A DNA stretch of 64,000 bases from Paraphoma chrysanthemicola (GCA_020744225.1 JAGMWG010000009.1:1612001-1676000), one strand, 5' to 3'; shown: positions 43,423-57,222, counted from the first letter of the stretch. A program made the numbers and translations. The notes: generated from the letters alone by a model not told the origin.

Positions 43423-44145
43423 TATTAGATAGTAAGTGTTACGTATTACTATCTTTATAATTAGAAATAGTTAAGTAATACAAAGCTTAGGTATAATAAT
43501 AGAAATAAAATTAGAACACGTAGTAAGACGTAGTAGAATACAACACATAAAATAATTAATATTAATAATTATTAATTCTATATAATATCTTATCTAATCT
43601 AATAGGAGTATTATAGGTAGAAATTAGAAAGTAGTACTTAGTTATATCTAAGACGAATCTTTACGAAGTAACTATAACTATATTAATATACTCTAAGGCA
43701 CGTAATATATCTAAAGAATCTCTAGCAGCTACCTAAGAGTAGCCTATAGGCTAGCCTTATAGTAGCTAGATAAAACACTTATAATAATTCTACTACTCTA
43801 GCTTATAAGAGAAAGTAGAGTTTAGTATTATTAGATAGTAGGTGTTGCGTATTACTATCTTTATAATTAGGAATAGTTAAGTAATACAAAGCTTAGATAT
43901 AACTAGAGTCTATAATTAAGTAAGTAATAAGTAGATTAATTACTATATTAGGTCTTAAAAGACTATTATATAGCCTGTAATAGTTCTATTCTAGTAATTA
44001 ATATACTTATTACTTACTTATTATAGACTCTAGGTATAATAATAGAAATAAAATTAGAACACGTAGTAAGAAGTAGGCACAATACACACAAAATAATTAA
44101 TATTATTAATTATTAATTCTATATAATATCTTATCTAATCTAATA
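43423..44145. mobile_element. Small LTR element (TRIM-like)
   Basis: Two direct repeats, 43423-43604 (182 bases) and 43829-44145, flank only about 225 bases of internal sequence with no reading frame. The second repeat is longer because a 131-base MITE sits in it; without the MITE and its duplication it is about 180 bases. Both begin TATTAGATAGTA and end TCTAATA, fitting a TG...CA element after RIP. Terminal repeats with a very short interior suggest a non-autonomous TRIM. Confidence 0.65.
43903..44033. mobile_element. 131-bp MITE inside an LTR
   Basis: Ends CTAGAGTCTATAA and TTATAGACTCTAG form perfect inverted repeats, and the inversion continues imperfectly inwards over the AAGTAAGTAATAAG stretch. 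It is flanked by ATATAA (43897-43902) and GTATAA (44034-44039). The other LTR has one uninterrupted GTATAA at this site, which shows the empty site directly. Confidence 0.8.
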
Positions 44146-44166
44146 AGTATAATTCTAGAAGAGGAA

Positions 44167-44345
44167 TAGACTAGTAAATAAGTAAGAGTTAAGTTAGAGT
44201 TAAGTTAGATTAAGTAAGACTCTAACCTAACTCTAACTTAATACCTACCTTTTTTACGCTAAGCGTAGGTAGTAGTTAGACTATAGTTATATAGACTATA
44301 AGTTATAGTTATAGTTACATAGACTAGGTTAGAATAAGTCTTAGT
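44167..44345 (+). repeat. Partial third copy of the hAT-type MITE end
   Basis: About 180 bases align with 41923-42100 in the same orientation, including TAGACTAGTAAAT, the central ACGCTAAGCGTAGGTAGTAG motif and the final GGTTAGAATA stretch. No right terminus was found nearby, so it is truncated, or it is the left end of a longer element running into the RIPed block. Confidence 0.7.
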
Positions 44346-47149
44346 TATCTACTTATCTATTATTTTTTGTAAATATAGTTAGACTTTTATTCTTAGGTTA
44401 TAGTATTATAGGTTTATTACAGATAATTATTATAGTACTTTATTTATTAATTATAAACTACTACTAATTTTATATAGCTATGTTCTTACTACTTATCTTT
44501 CTACTACTTATGTATACTCTAAACTAGAGCTATATAAAAGTCTTAATTATATAAGTATAGTATTAACGCGCTAGGCTTAAGTTCTTTTTCTAGATTATAA
44601 CTCTCTTTACGTAAATTACATTAATATTATAGTCTTAAAAAATTTAGTATATATTAAAAATCTAAATAGAGTGTAATATATACTCTTAAAGTAGCTAACT
44701 AGAAAGATCTTAGTTACTTCTTATATAGTCTTAAGTGCACTTTTCTAATAGTGTAAGTTACTTCTAATCTCTTAGGTTATCTTATAATAAAGACAGCTAA
44801 ATAGTAGTTTATAGATAAGAAGCTTAGTTAACTTCTAGTAATAACAGATTTCTCTAAGCACTACTACTAGGTCTAGTTAGTATATAGCTGTAATAAAAGA
44901 CTATAATAATATACTACAAGGCTTATACTAGTACTTCTTAGTTATAGTAGAAGTAGCCTTAGACTTATAACTAGTCTTACTAGTAAGATTCTTCTTTAGA
45001 GTATTTCTACCTATTATTACGTAATTCTTAGTAGACTACTTAGGCTTTATAGGCTGCTTTCTTACTATCTTAGCCTTATCTAAGAGAGAAGCTTATATTA
45101 GAGAAGCTTAAGTTAGAAGAGCTTAAGTTAGAGAAGCTTAAGTTAAAGAAGCTTAAGTTAGAGAAGCTTAAGTTAGAGGAGCTAGAGAAGCTAAAGTTAA
45201 AACTAGCTTTAGTTTTTTTAGTCTTAACCTTCTTCTATAGAAAGAAAAAGGTTTTTATTACTCTTTATTCTCTTTATCTTTATTAATTTTCTTCTTAGTA
45301 TTAAGATACTTAGAAGTCTAATTCTTAGAAGAAAGTAAAGACTTAAAGAATATAGAAATCTCTAACTCTTTACTTACTTGTCTAAGCAGAGAACTATTTA
45401 TAAATAAGAATTCTATTAGAATAACTTACTTAATAGTATAGTTGCTAGTAAGATTTTTAAGCTTAAGCTTAGAAGCTATAGACTAGTAAAGCTATAAATT
45501 ATGTAATAAGTTAACTATATACGTAGTTAGTAAAGATAATTATGTTATAATTAACTATAATAAATAATATATAGTCTAGGCTGTATAAAGAAAGTTATTC
45601 TTAAGTAGTTACTAGAGTTAAGGTATAGAAGTAATTAAGCTAATTTTTAAATTATTAGTATTTTACTAATTGTTTACAGGTAGCTTATATAGGTAGTAAA
45701 TATAGAGGTAAATATAGAGGTAAGTGTGCAGCGCGTTACTACTAGTTTTACCTTACTTATATAGCTTACGTATACTTACTTTTTTTTTACTCTATCTTAC
45801 TTTACTTACTTTTTATAACTTACGCTAGATCTCTTAGTCTACCTTAGTATTAGTAGTTATACTCTTAGCGTAAATAATTATATACTTTTATTATAATACC
45901 TACAAAATAAGCTCTCTAGAAATTAAATTAGAGCTACTTAAAGCCTCTAACTTCTCTAAGAGTTCTAAAGGCTTACTCCTAGATTTAGAAGTTAGTATTC
46001 TTAAGGATTTTCTGTTAATAAGTAAGAGAAGCTTACTAAGGTATTTATAATAGTTATTTATAATAGCTTAGACTAATTCTTATAGAGCTATGTAAATAAT
46101 AAAGAGAAGGTAAATTTTATTCTTAGATAGAGAGGCTAGGTTAGGTCTATAAAAGAATAACCTACTAACCTTACTATTACCTTTAAAGGCACCTTTAGTA
46201 ATAGTACTTACACTATTTAGTAGAGAAATCGTGTAGCTCTATACAGTATTAAGAAATAGTATCTTAATAAAGCTTATACTACTAATTAATCTATAAAACT
46301 AGCTCTTAAGAAAAAGCTAGAGAAAGATTCTACTTATAAAGTATCTTCTAAGACTAATAAAGATATTCTATTTAAGAAGGCCTTTAAGAAGCTATCTAAC
46401 ACGCGCTACTATAATAAGAAGAGTAGTAAGTTATTACAGCTAATAATTATAGATATATACTTACTAGCTGTAAGTAACTAGATAGAGAATAGTCTAGCTT
46501 AAGCTTATAAGAAATAGTCTAATATCTAGTATAAGATTAATCTAAGAAAATATAAGGCTTTCTTATTAAAAAAGCTTTCTAGTAATAAGACTAAGGTTAA
46601 GATTAGAGAAAGTAGAGTTAAGAAGACTCTATTTAGTACTAGTAGTACTATTAAAAAGCTTACGCGTAAGGTGTACTAAGAAGACTTATATAAGCTTAAG
46701 ACTAATTCTTTTAGTAATAAGTAATAGAAGAAAGATTAGGAGAACTTTAGAGATTGCCTAATACTAGAGGAGATAGATATAGTTACTAGTAAGTAGTAGC
46801 AGTAAGTTTTATTACATTCTATTATTATAGTAATATACTTATAGTAGTAGAGAGCACAAACCTACACTTCTTAAGAAACTTTCTAAGTTCTAAGATAACA
46901 CTAAGTTAGTAGGTTTCTTACTTTATTATATAAGTAATAAGAGTAATAAGTCTAAGAAAGAGATAGACTATAATTCTAAGATAGATATAATACTAGAGAG
47001 TAATAATAAGTATAATACCTTACAAAGTTCTAATAAGAAGTCTTAGTAGAATAGTTTCTTAGATAGTAAGAATAAGTAGAATAGATTTCTAGATAGTTCT
47101 CTTACTAGTAAGAATAAGAAGAATAGTAAGAATAACGTTAATAAGATAA
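44346..47149. other. Heavily RIPed block, unassigned, with Lys/Leu-rich coding relic
   Basis: Stops occupy all frames. Around 45090-45240 a plus frame reads repeated LEKLK units, and at 46900-47130 a Ser/Lys/Asn-rich stretch is readable. Both could belong to a degraded transposon ORF. I cannot assign a family. Confidence 0.35.
45098..45200 (+). repeat. 15-base tandem repeat
   Basis: TTAGAGAAGCTTAAG is repeated about six times with small variants. In one plus frame it encodes LEKLK pentads, a likely coiled coil or charged linker. Confidence 0.75.
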
Positions 47150-49880
47150 AGACGTAAGTTTAGTTCTTTAAGTGTAGCACTTATTATAGCTAGAGTCTTT
47201 AGAAATTTACTAGTAGATCTTTACTTTTCTAATACAAAGTAATAAGACTACTTAGTTTATTACAGCTAATAATAATAGTCTTATAATCTAGAATATAGTC
47301 TAATTCTCTTATAATACTATATAAAACTATAATTATTACACTAAAGTAAGAGGTTATCTTAGAGTTTATAGTTATAATTAAGAGAAAAAAAATACTATAC
47401 TTTCTACGCTCTATAGTTAAAGAATAATACTATAGCTATAAGATTATACTATTATTATAGTCTTTTATTATATTCTATTTCTTATACTATAATAATAGAT
47501 ATTATACCTATACTACTAGAAGTACTTAAAATATTTTAAATAACTATAGACTAGATTAAGACTAGAGAAAGTAGAGTAAGAGTTATAATTATAAAATTCC
47601 TACCTAGTAATAAGGTAATAGATAATAATAATAATAATAACTATTAAGTATAGCTTACATAGTAGAAATTAACTACTTAGATAAATAATACTAAGACGCT
47701 AAATTTAAATTAGAATTCTAGCGTTTATACAGACTAAATATAGAACTAATTTAGAGAAGCTATATATATTATAGATAGCTATTCTTATATCTACTATATT
47801 AATTATAGATTAGTACTTTAATGTCTAGCTGTTAAAAAGATAAGTATAAAGTATCTTCTTAATTACGTTTAGTTGTAAGCTTATAGATATACTACTACTT
47901 CTATACATAGTCTATAATACGCCTTAGCTTTATTTCTACTTCTATAACTAGTAAGAAATTACTCTTATAACATACTAGTATTCTTAACTACAGTACTTAA
48001 GAAAGAACTTATATACATTATTATTAATAGTAATCTATTATTTTAAATAATTAACTAGCCTTTCTCTAATAATTTATACGCTTTCTATAACTTATAGCTA
48101 TAATAAATAGCTATTATAAATTTAAGCAGCTATTTAAAGAAAGGTACACTATAGTAAGAGCTTCTCTACTTAATAATCTTTCTAAAAATAATAAGATCTT
48201 AATTGCACTTAATACATAGACTTTAAGTAACTACTTAAGCTTTCTAGTAATTAAGAGTTACTACATTAATAAGAGCTAGAGGCTCTAGAATAAATTATTA
48301 GACTTTATTCTAATACGCAGCAGCTATACTAGTAAAGCTATAGTAAAAGAAGTACTATAACTTCTTATAGATATAGATATTAAGTATTAGCTTCTTATAA
48401 TTACTTATAATTACGCTAGTAATAATAGTACTCTTACTAGAAGCTTATAATATCTTCTAGAAGAGTAAAACTATAATTAGTTAGTATAAGAGAACACTAT
48501 TCTGTGCCTAGCTTATATTATTAATCTTATTATCTAAGATATTATTATATATCTTAAGTTAGTAGTATTAGATATAATAGAGAATAGATAGAATCTAGAT
48601 TAATACTATATAGTAGAGATCTAGATATAAATATTAGTTCTAAACTCTCTTTGTAAGGTACGCCTAGTTTATTATATATAATTATTACAGCCTAATACAA
48701 AGTAAGCTCTAAGTAATCTATATAGGAATTAACTAATTACTATAATAATTTAAGCGTTTTATTATAATATAGTATAACTTACTATAAAGAGCGCGTCTAT
48801 ACTTAATACGTAATATAAAACCTTAATAAAATTTAATATATAATATGTGTGCACAAGTAATATAGCTCTAGAAATATATTAATAAGTAGTTAAAAAAAGA
48901 AGTTATATCTAATATAAATAGTAGTAATAGCTTTACTAAAAATATAAGTATAACTAGAATTAATACTTATAACCTAAAGAAACTTCGTCTTTTAAGTACT
49001 GTATAGCATTATCTTAAGCTTATTACTACTATACTCAAAAATTTTAAGAACGTAATAAATTTACTTAGTTAAATGTAGTAGCTATAAGTCTAGTATATCT
49101 AGCTTATATATAATTAACTATTTAATTTTCTAAATTAGATAAATAATAAGCTAGGTAAGAAGCTTAGTAACACTAAGAATATTAATTAGCTGCGTATTAT
49201 TTAAGATACTATATAAAGAGATTAGAAAAAGCTAAGCTAGTATTATTTATAGACTAAAGAAGAGTGCAGTTATTTATTTAATTACGTAACTATTCTTAAT
49301 CTAATATAGAAGCTAACAGCTTATAAGATACTGTTATTATAGCTTTTTATTATATTTATACTCTAATAACTATAATAGAATAATACGTAAGATTTATAGA
49401 ATAAGTACAAATATTAATAGTAATTCTTTAACTATCTAGAGCGCTATAACTAGTAAGATAATAGAATACTAACTCTAAATATACCTTATCTATAAGTATA
49501 GAGTAATAAGTAGTTTTGTAAGACTTCTACACTGCAGTAATTATAATCTAATAGTCTTACTTAATTATCTCTATAATAATCTTCTACACCTAGCTAGGAG
49601 TTAAGTATATAGAAGTCTAAAATTAATAAGTAGACTATATATAATAAAGATAAATTATATCTTAGTACTACTTGCGTTATACAAGAAGACACCTTTAGTC
49701 TTCTAGATTAGTAGAATTTATAAGAAAGTATTTATTCTTAACTTACTTAGGTTATAAAGAATATCTTAGTAATACTAATTACTAAAGTTAGAGTTAAGTG
49801 TATGTTTAACGTAAGTAAAGATATTATTAGAAATTAAAGACACTATCTTAAGGCTAGAACTAGAGATATTAATAATTAAT
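47150..49880 (+). pseudogene. hAT transposase, RIP-destroyed
   Basis: Plus-strand relic. Near 48190-48330 it reads ILIALNTQTLSNYLSFLVI and KLLDFILIRSSYTSKAI, near 48380-48540 LLIDIDIKYQLLIITYNYAS-NNSTL and ENTILCLAYIINLIIQDII, and near 49690-49850 a C-terminal dimerisation region (DTFSLLD, QNLQESIYS, VIKNILVILITKVRVKCMF, RHYLKARTRDI). This order is that of hAT transposases: catalytic core with D-N-A-S-N-N, the C-x-A-H-I-x-N-L motif and the C-terminal hAT domain. Upstream limit is uncertain. It may be the source family of the MITEs at 41923-43350, but I could not link the ends. Confidence 0.72.
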
Positions 49881-52800
49881 AAATTAATAATTAAAGCTAT
49901 ATTGTTATTATATTATTAAGAAACTCTAATATATATTTTACGAAGAAGGTAACTTCTCTTCTTTACTTTTACTAACAAAATTTTAGTGCCTGTATAGATA
50001 CTAAGGTACTCTTCTTTACTTTTTTAAAGTATAATTCTTTACTATTTCTTTGTCTTAAAATTAATATAATTTTCGTATAGTTTATAGTAAGTAATTTTAA
50101 TTCTATCTATAATTTGTAGTATAATTAAGCCTAGTAAGCGTAAGATACATAGTAGGAAAGTTTATATATAGAAGTTATAGAGGTCTATACATAATACTAA
50201 GTAAACACTAAAATATAGTTATAGCTACTAATCTAAACTATATAATATTACAGTATAGTAGTAATAGTAATATAATAACTAACTATAAATCTATATAGCT
50301 AAATACACTACACTATAGAATAAAATAGCTCTAATAGAGTTAATTAATAGAGCTGTAGTATAGGCGTGCAGCTCTCTAGTAATACTTAAGACTATACTAC
50401 TTCTATACCTTTACTATCTCTACTATTCTTACTATTCTAGACCTTCTTAATCTCGTAGATTGTTGCAGGCTTAGCTTTAATACTAAGAGATATCTTCTTA
50501 CTAATAGCTTTACTAATAATTCTCTTAGAGCTAAGCTAGCTATCTAGAGTCTAGACTACCTTAATAATATTTAGATTTACTTTCTTTATAAGATCTAGCT
50601 ATATATAAAGCTCTAGAACACGTAAAGTATACTCTAGCTATGTATTAGAGATAATGCTGTATAGTACTAGATAAAAGCTATCTTATTCTAGCGCTTAACC
50701 TATTATATACTAGCGTATCTCTTAAAACACGTAGTTCTTAAAAAGCTATTTATCTTTTTTAGTTAGATATTCGTATAATTAGGCTAGTAAGTTATCTACT
50801 ACTTCTAAATATATCTAGCCTTTACTGTTATAACTTTATACAGTATTAGTAACTATATTCTTGTTAGTCTTGCAGATCTACTTAATTTTCTTCTAGTATA
50901 CTTATTTTAGTAGTATAGCTGCCTAGTAATATATAATATAAATAGTTACTATCTTACTCTTAGACTAGTTATATATCTTCTAAGTAAAGTAAAAGGTGTT
51001 ATTAGCTACGTTTGTATAGCTTCTACTACGTACCTAACTTTGCGTACTACTAAAATTCTAGCTTACTATAATTACGTTAAGTTTATAATAAAAGAGTAAC
51101 TCTTATTTATGCTAGGTCTATAGAAACTAAGTAGTATAGACTTATAAGAATATATTACCTATCTTATCTAAGTAGTATAGACTTATAAGAATATATTACT
51201 TATCTTATAAGTCTTTTTAAGTAATAAGTAGACTATAAGGTAGAGTGTCTTAGCGCTAGTAAAGAAGTTAGTATTACCTATATATAGTTATTTAATAATC
51301 TAGGCTATAAGAGTCTTATCTAGCTGTGTAATAAACGTGTACGTAGTATACTCTTTACGTAGCGCCTTATAGTTTAGTGTAAGTAATCTTAGTTTATACT
51401 ACTTCTTAACTTATATAGCTTCTTATTTTCTAATATATTACCTCTTTACTATTATAGTATTATTAGTGTAGTAGGTATACTTAAGTAGAATAGTACTAGC
51501 TTTAGCTAGCTTAATAATACTATCTACCTTATTTACTTTGCTAATAATAGAGCTAGCTACTTCTTTAGTGTCTAAATTGTATTATTATATACGCTTAGGT
51601 AATACTAGTTCTAGTACTAAGCTAGAGCGCTTCTCTCTTAGACCTAAAGTAGAGCGTTCTAGTATAAAAGCTGCTAGAGAAGAAGTCTATAGTATAGGCT
51701 AGTATTCTATTTACACTTTCTATACTAATAGAGGTAGTATACTTTCTTCTAGAGAAGCTAGTTTATTAGCTATATAAGCTAGATAAGTCTAAGCATTATT
51801 AGATAGTATATCTAGTAAAAGAGTTTTATATACTAGCTAGATAGTAGATAGTAAAGAGTGTACAACGAAGATTAGGTTATATAGACTATTAGAGCTTAGT
51901 ATAATCTAGCCTATACTATAACGTTAAGATAGAGTGCTAGTGTATAAGAATTTTGTATTAAAGAAGATACGCTTATACTTTATATTAAGTAGTTCGTAAA
52001 CTAGAATAGTTGTAGCTAAGAGAAAGCTACAGAAACTACTATTAAATGTACGTGTAGACTCTACTAGTAGATTCTTCTAAGATACTAAGAGTATAGTATT
52101 GTAAGATAGTAAAGAGGTTTAATAGTGTTAAATATTTATATTATAATTATATAAATGTTATACTAAGCTAGATTTAGTAAACTTTAATTTAGTACTAAAT
52201 ATAGCTAATCTTTATTAGACTCTAATTAAGTGTAGCTAAGAGGTAAGTAATTAAATACAAAGAAGTAAAGCGCTATCTACGTAGTAAGTATAATAGTATT
52301 CTAAGATTGTAACTAAGATTATAGTATTAGAGATATAGTATAAAGAAAGGTTATAGTATAGAAGATAACGCGTTATACTAAATACTACTAATAAAGTCTA
52401 TATTAGAGAACGGCCTTTATTAAATAGAAGTAGAGCTCTATTAGTAAAGTTACTAGTATAGTACTATAGATGTTTTTGCAGAGCTGTTTAAGTACTAACG
52501 TAAGCTATATATTATTATCTGTTAACTCTACACTATTACTATACTATCTATACAGATTACTACCTATTTAAAGGCTTACTATCTAAAAGTACTAGTTAGT
52601 CTACGTAAGAAGGTTGCAGTAATTATACACATACTACCTAACTTAGCTTAGAATCTATAGAATGTATATATTCTAAAGTCTATAGAAGATTATATTATAT
52701 ATCTATAGTATCTCTATAATAGCTTTGTATACATATTTACTGCGTATAGATATACTTATATAATACTATAATAAATACGTGCCTATTATAGTAGTAAATA

Positions 52801-52899
52801 TAGCTAGGTAGATAACTAGTAGCGTAGCAGGAATATAAAGAAGATAAATGTACAGCTAAGTAACTAGATATAGATAAATAGCTAGTCTTGCTAACGTGT
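49881..52899. other. Heavily RIPed block, unassigned
   Basis: AT-rich with stops throughout. It includes a 41-base tandem duplication at 51129-51208. The right part (from perhaps 51500) may be the start of the large helicase gene that follows, but I cannot read it with confidence. Confidence 0.35.
51129..51208 (+). repeat. 41-base tandem duplication
   Basis: The unit beginning AAGTAGTATAGACTTATAAG occurs twice head to tail (51129 and 51170) with one or two differences. Confidence 0.8.
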
Positions 52900-55800
52900 G
52901 TTTTAAGTAGCTAGCTAGCTAGCGTATATAGCTATTAGGGCCTGCTTAGTAGTAGTATAGATAACTAATATTTAGTAGAGCGTTCTCTCTAGCTAGTAAA
53001 ATAACTATAGTAAGCGCTAGACACTATAAGCGTAGGTAGTTATTAGAGATAGCTATCGTGTTAAGGTAGACGTATAGCTAGAGCTAACAGTATAAGTGCT
53101 CTATCTTAAAGACTATTTAAGAACGTTTTTACTTAAGGCTTATAAGCTATCTAAGGCTAGTAAGAAATACGAATTAAGTATTACCTATAGAGCTATGTAG
53201 TAGGTAATACGTAAGACTTTCTAAAGCTATTACTTTAAGATAGTAGAATAATATACATTAGAGCTTATTAAATAACGTAAGACGAGTACACTATTAAATA
53301 AAAAGCTCTTCTATACTAGATAGTACGTCTAGATAATTAAGAGATACAGCCTAAAGTTACTATATGTATTCTACTACTTATAGCGTACACATAGCTGTAT
53401 AGAGCAGCTACTATATAAGCTAAGTAGTCTCTAATAAGTAGCTCTATTACAGGCACAGTAGAGTATAAGCTAAGAGAGTAATACTATAGAGATAGAAAAG
53501 TATTACTTATAGTTCTAAATATACTTACTAGATTATACGCTACTTACTAATAAACACGAAAGCAGTTTACTAAGTAGAGTTATAGTACTAAGTCTTAAAC
53601 TTAGCTACTATAGAGGAGGGTAAGTGCCTGTATATAAGTTCTCTTTAACACTTTTAGCTCTTATTACTACGTCTAAGACTCTAGTTATGTACTATACTTA
53701 CTACTAATAGGAACAGGTAATACTAGCTAGGCTAGACTCTGCACTTATAACGAGTAAGCTAGTAGGTAAAATAGCTACATAATTTATAATGCTATTAGAC
53801 TTTAATAAAAGTGCTACTCTTATAAACTACTTACTCTATCTAAGAGTATTAGTAAGAGTAGAGTCTAGGCGTTGTAATACAGATAGTGTTCTATTATAGA
53901 GTAGTAACTAGCTCTTAATTAACTAGTAGAGCTTCTTACTAGACAACTTACACTTAATAGTTAAGAGCCTATACAAGATAGTAAGACTACAGCTACTAAA
54001 GAATATACTATTACTAGATCTAGACCTGCGAGATTAAGTGCAGCTAGGTATAACTATACTATCTAAACTTTCTCTAAATATAATTGTGGACTAGCTAGCT
54101 AAGATATTAACTAGGTACAGCTTTCTAAACTATCTAGATAATAATATAGAGTCGTAGTAGACGTAGCTACTGTATAGAGTTGTCGAAGAACTAGATCTGC
54201 AAGATATATTTATACGCAGTATAGATGCAACGCAATAGCTCTTAAGCACGCTCTAGCACGATGCGGCTGTAGCTGCTTACATAAAGGCTGTAAATTACTT
54301 TAAGAAGACTCTCTTTGCGCTAGTCTATCTATTAGCAGGCAGACTAGCTCGTAGAACTAAGATTACATTAATTTAGTATGAGAACAGTGCAGAGAGTGTT
54401 AGGCACTAGAGTATGTTTATAGAAGGTAGCCTTGTGTTATTTGTAACTACGTATTATAAGAGCTACGACTTTACTAAGAAGGTTAAGGCTGTCTATTACT
54501 ATATACCCCGCGAGGTAGGTAAGCTAGTAGTGTACTTTCTTAAGTTAGGTTAGCTCTTTGTTAACGACCTCCAAATGATGCATTATGACGTTGAGGACTA
54601 GACTACCTTTCTCTAGGAGCTAGCACTAGAAGAGAAGGATAGAGACAGTAAGAACGAAGATAATGTTAATAAAGGAGGAGAGAATACTAATAGGGAGAGC
54701 AGACATGAGAACAGGAAGCAGATGCCTGCAAATCTAGATGAATACTAGAGTATAGACTGCATTCGACGCGTACTAAAGGAGCAGATATTCTAGTATATAG
54801 CGGCTTCGCTTAGCACTAAAGCATAGCAACACGCCTATCCTGCGATCTACTAGAAGTTGGCTAATAATAACTAGGCACGCGACTAGCTCGATGTGCTCTA
54901 CTTTAACTAAGAGCTAGATAAAGACGACGCACGAGCACGGCAGTTAGGCTACTCTGCTTAGACTAAAGAAGAGAACTACGGGCGCAGTCTTACCGAGTCG
55001 CTATTTAAGACAATGGCAGAGCGGGCTAGTTTTGGCGGGTGAGTAGGGATTGGCATCGCATCCTCTAGTTTGCGTCGGCGCTTGAGGGAAACTAGCCCTA
55101 CTATGGACACTATGCCGAGGTGATGGCGCATTAGGAGAAGCAAGCTTAAGAGCGATAGTCGTCCATAGCTATGCTAGACCTGAAGCCTGAGTTTAAGCAG
55201 ATAGCGGGCTATTCTAACGCTGAGTATTGCGGCTGACAGCAGGAAAGCCTAAATGCAATTATGCGGCATAGTCTCTGTTTACTAGTGGTGATAGCTACGG
55301 GTAGTGGAAAGAGCATGTTGTTTATGCTGCCGGCGTTAGTATTCTCTGGCGGCGTAACGATTGTGATTGCTCTGCTTAATCTTCTGCAGGACGACTTGCT
55401 CGACTGCTGCGATTGGCTCGGCATCCTAAGTGCTAAATGGGATGGCCGCCGTCTGCTATACTGGGCTAGGATTGTATGCTTAGGCAACTAGACTGGATTG
55501 TTATCGACGAATGCCACACTATGCTTGAGTCTAGCGATTGGTGGCGGCTAGACGTGCTGAGACTGTTGGAGATGACGGGTAAAGGTACACAGCTTGTCTA
55601 CTTGACAGCCACGCTCCTACCTGTGCTACAGCCGGCCTTCTTGGACGTTGCTGGTCTTAACAAGAAGGAGCTCGACATTATTTGGGATGAATTAACTACA
55701 CGGCCTAATATCGCGTACTAGGTACAGGAGTATGCACGGGGCGATCTAGATGAAGCGCTTGTTAGCCTCGTTGCAGCAAAGCGGGCTAAGTATGGCCTAA

Positions 55801-56955
55801 AGGCGCAGATTCTCGTCTACTGTTTATCTGTTGGGGAAACAAAGCGCCTAGGGAAAGTGCTGCTATGCTCGGCGTACTATCGCGAGATGGCTACAGATGA
55901 GGAGAAGTCTCGCATGATTAGGGCCTTTACAGCCGGAGCAGAGAAGCTGTGTACTGCTACTACTATACTGTCGCTAGGTATACATGCTCCTGGCGTGCGG
56001 GTGGTAATTCATGTAGCTATGTGTGATCTGTTGCTTAATCTAGTGCAAGAAAGCGGCCGGGCTGGACGAGAGGGGGAGGAGAGCGAGTCTATTGTGCTGC
56101 GAGCATGCTGGAGTTAGGGGACTAGGCGCGGAAAGGCGCTAGGACATTGTCTGGAACAGCGAGCGAAAGACTACCTTAACGAGACTATATGCCGTCGTAT
56201 TGTGATTGACGGATACATGGACGGCCGCAAGGATTGAGAGCGTTGCGAAGCAGGCGAGGCACTATGCGACTTGTGTGAAGCACAGCCCCGTAGCGCAAAG
56301 AGGCAGAGAGAAGATAGACTACAGCTAGGCCTAGTAACAGGTTACGATGCGAAGCGACGCACGCTCGAGCAGAATTGGGCTGTTAAACAACAGGCGACGG
56401 AACTGATCTAGCGCAGGAAGACTGACTCGGTTGCGTACAAGCTAGAGCGTGTAGAGCGGTATCTGCAGCGCTGGCTTGGGATGTGTGCCATTTGCATGGC
56501 AGTAGACGGACGAGCAGAGGAGCATAAGTGGAAAGCATGTCCAACGGCGAGCAAGGAGCAGGATTGCGGCTATGGAGGCAAGCTTAACGCAGATGCATGG
56601 GGTAAAATGGGAGCCATTTGCCAAATGGAATTACTGCTTTACGCCCCAGGCAATATGCAACAAGTGGGTAGAAGATGCAAGCATACAGGGCGGATACCGG
56701 TCGCTAGGGGCGCGGGGCGTTTGTCAGTTCGGTCGGGTGCTTCCTCAGGCTGTTGCAGCGGTGCTCGCGTTCCAGGAGGCCCTGTGTCGGCAGTGGCTGG
56801 ATAGAGAGATGCAGAAGGCTAAGCTTATAGACGGCAGCATAGAGGTACGGCAGCGCCAGTGGCTTGGGCAGAAGATACAAATGGGGCAGCGAAACGCGAG
56901 TCAAATGTGCAGCTTGCTATACGCCTGGGAGGAGGGACATGTCTACCTGAACTAA
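52900..56955 (+). pseudogene. RecQ-like helicase, large fungal type, 5' part RIPed
   Basis: The relic ends with a DEAD/DEAH RecQ-type core: an upstream Gln motif (QQESLNAIMRH), Walker A VIATGSGKSMLFMLPAL near 55295, ILSAKWDGR, DECH box LDWIVIDECHTMLE near 55490, motif III VYLTATLLP near 55600, motif V ATTILSLGIHAPGVRVVIH near 55955 and motif VI ESGRAGREG near 56050. A Cys-rich tail follows (CAICMAVDGRAEEHKWKAC, then WNYCFTPQAICNKWVEDA) to the TAA at 56953. Frame changes near 55100, 55480 (with loss of the segment between motifs Ia and II) and 56600 break it. Before 54550 only RIPed relics are readable (EVGKLVVYFLKLGQLFVNDL). The long N-terminal part and Cys-rich tail resemble the large RecQ-type helicases common at fungal chromosome ends. 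DNA unwinding would be its activity. Confidence 0.78.
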
Positions 56956-57222
56956 AGAGCAGTCAGTCACTGCAAGTGCGGCGGATCACGCTAATGTTGC
57001 GACTGTTTGTAATTCACTCACCTCAATTCACTTAGACTACACGCTTTTGCCTACGTGCCACACTCATCAGCCGCTAGTCCCGTGCCTTTAACTTGTGCCT
57101 TTCAACCTGCTCTTCGCTCACACTCTATACCCTGCCTGTGCAACTACTTCAACTCAACCAGACCTCAACCAGACCTCAATCTGACCCGACCAGGCCCGAT
57201 ACATCTCGTTGACGTGGTTACT
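56956..57222. promoter_or_regulatory. Spacer between helicase relic and next gene
   Basis: A 267-base gap with balanced composition containing CCAGACCTCAA repeats near 57160. It may carry the promoter of the gene starting at 57223. The two genes lie in the same orientation. Confidence 0.35.

Noticed and set aside
55209..55487. Minus-strand ORF over the helicase core
   Set aside because: Antisense to Walker A and adjacent helicase motifs; shadow.
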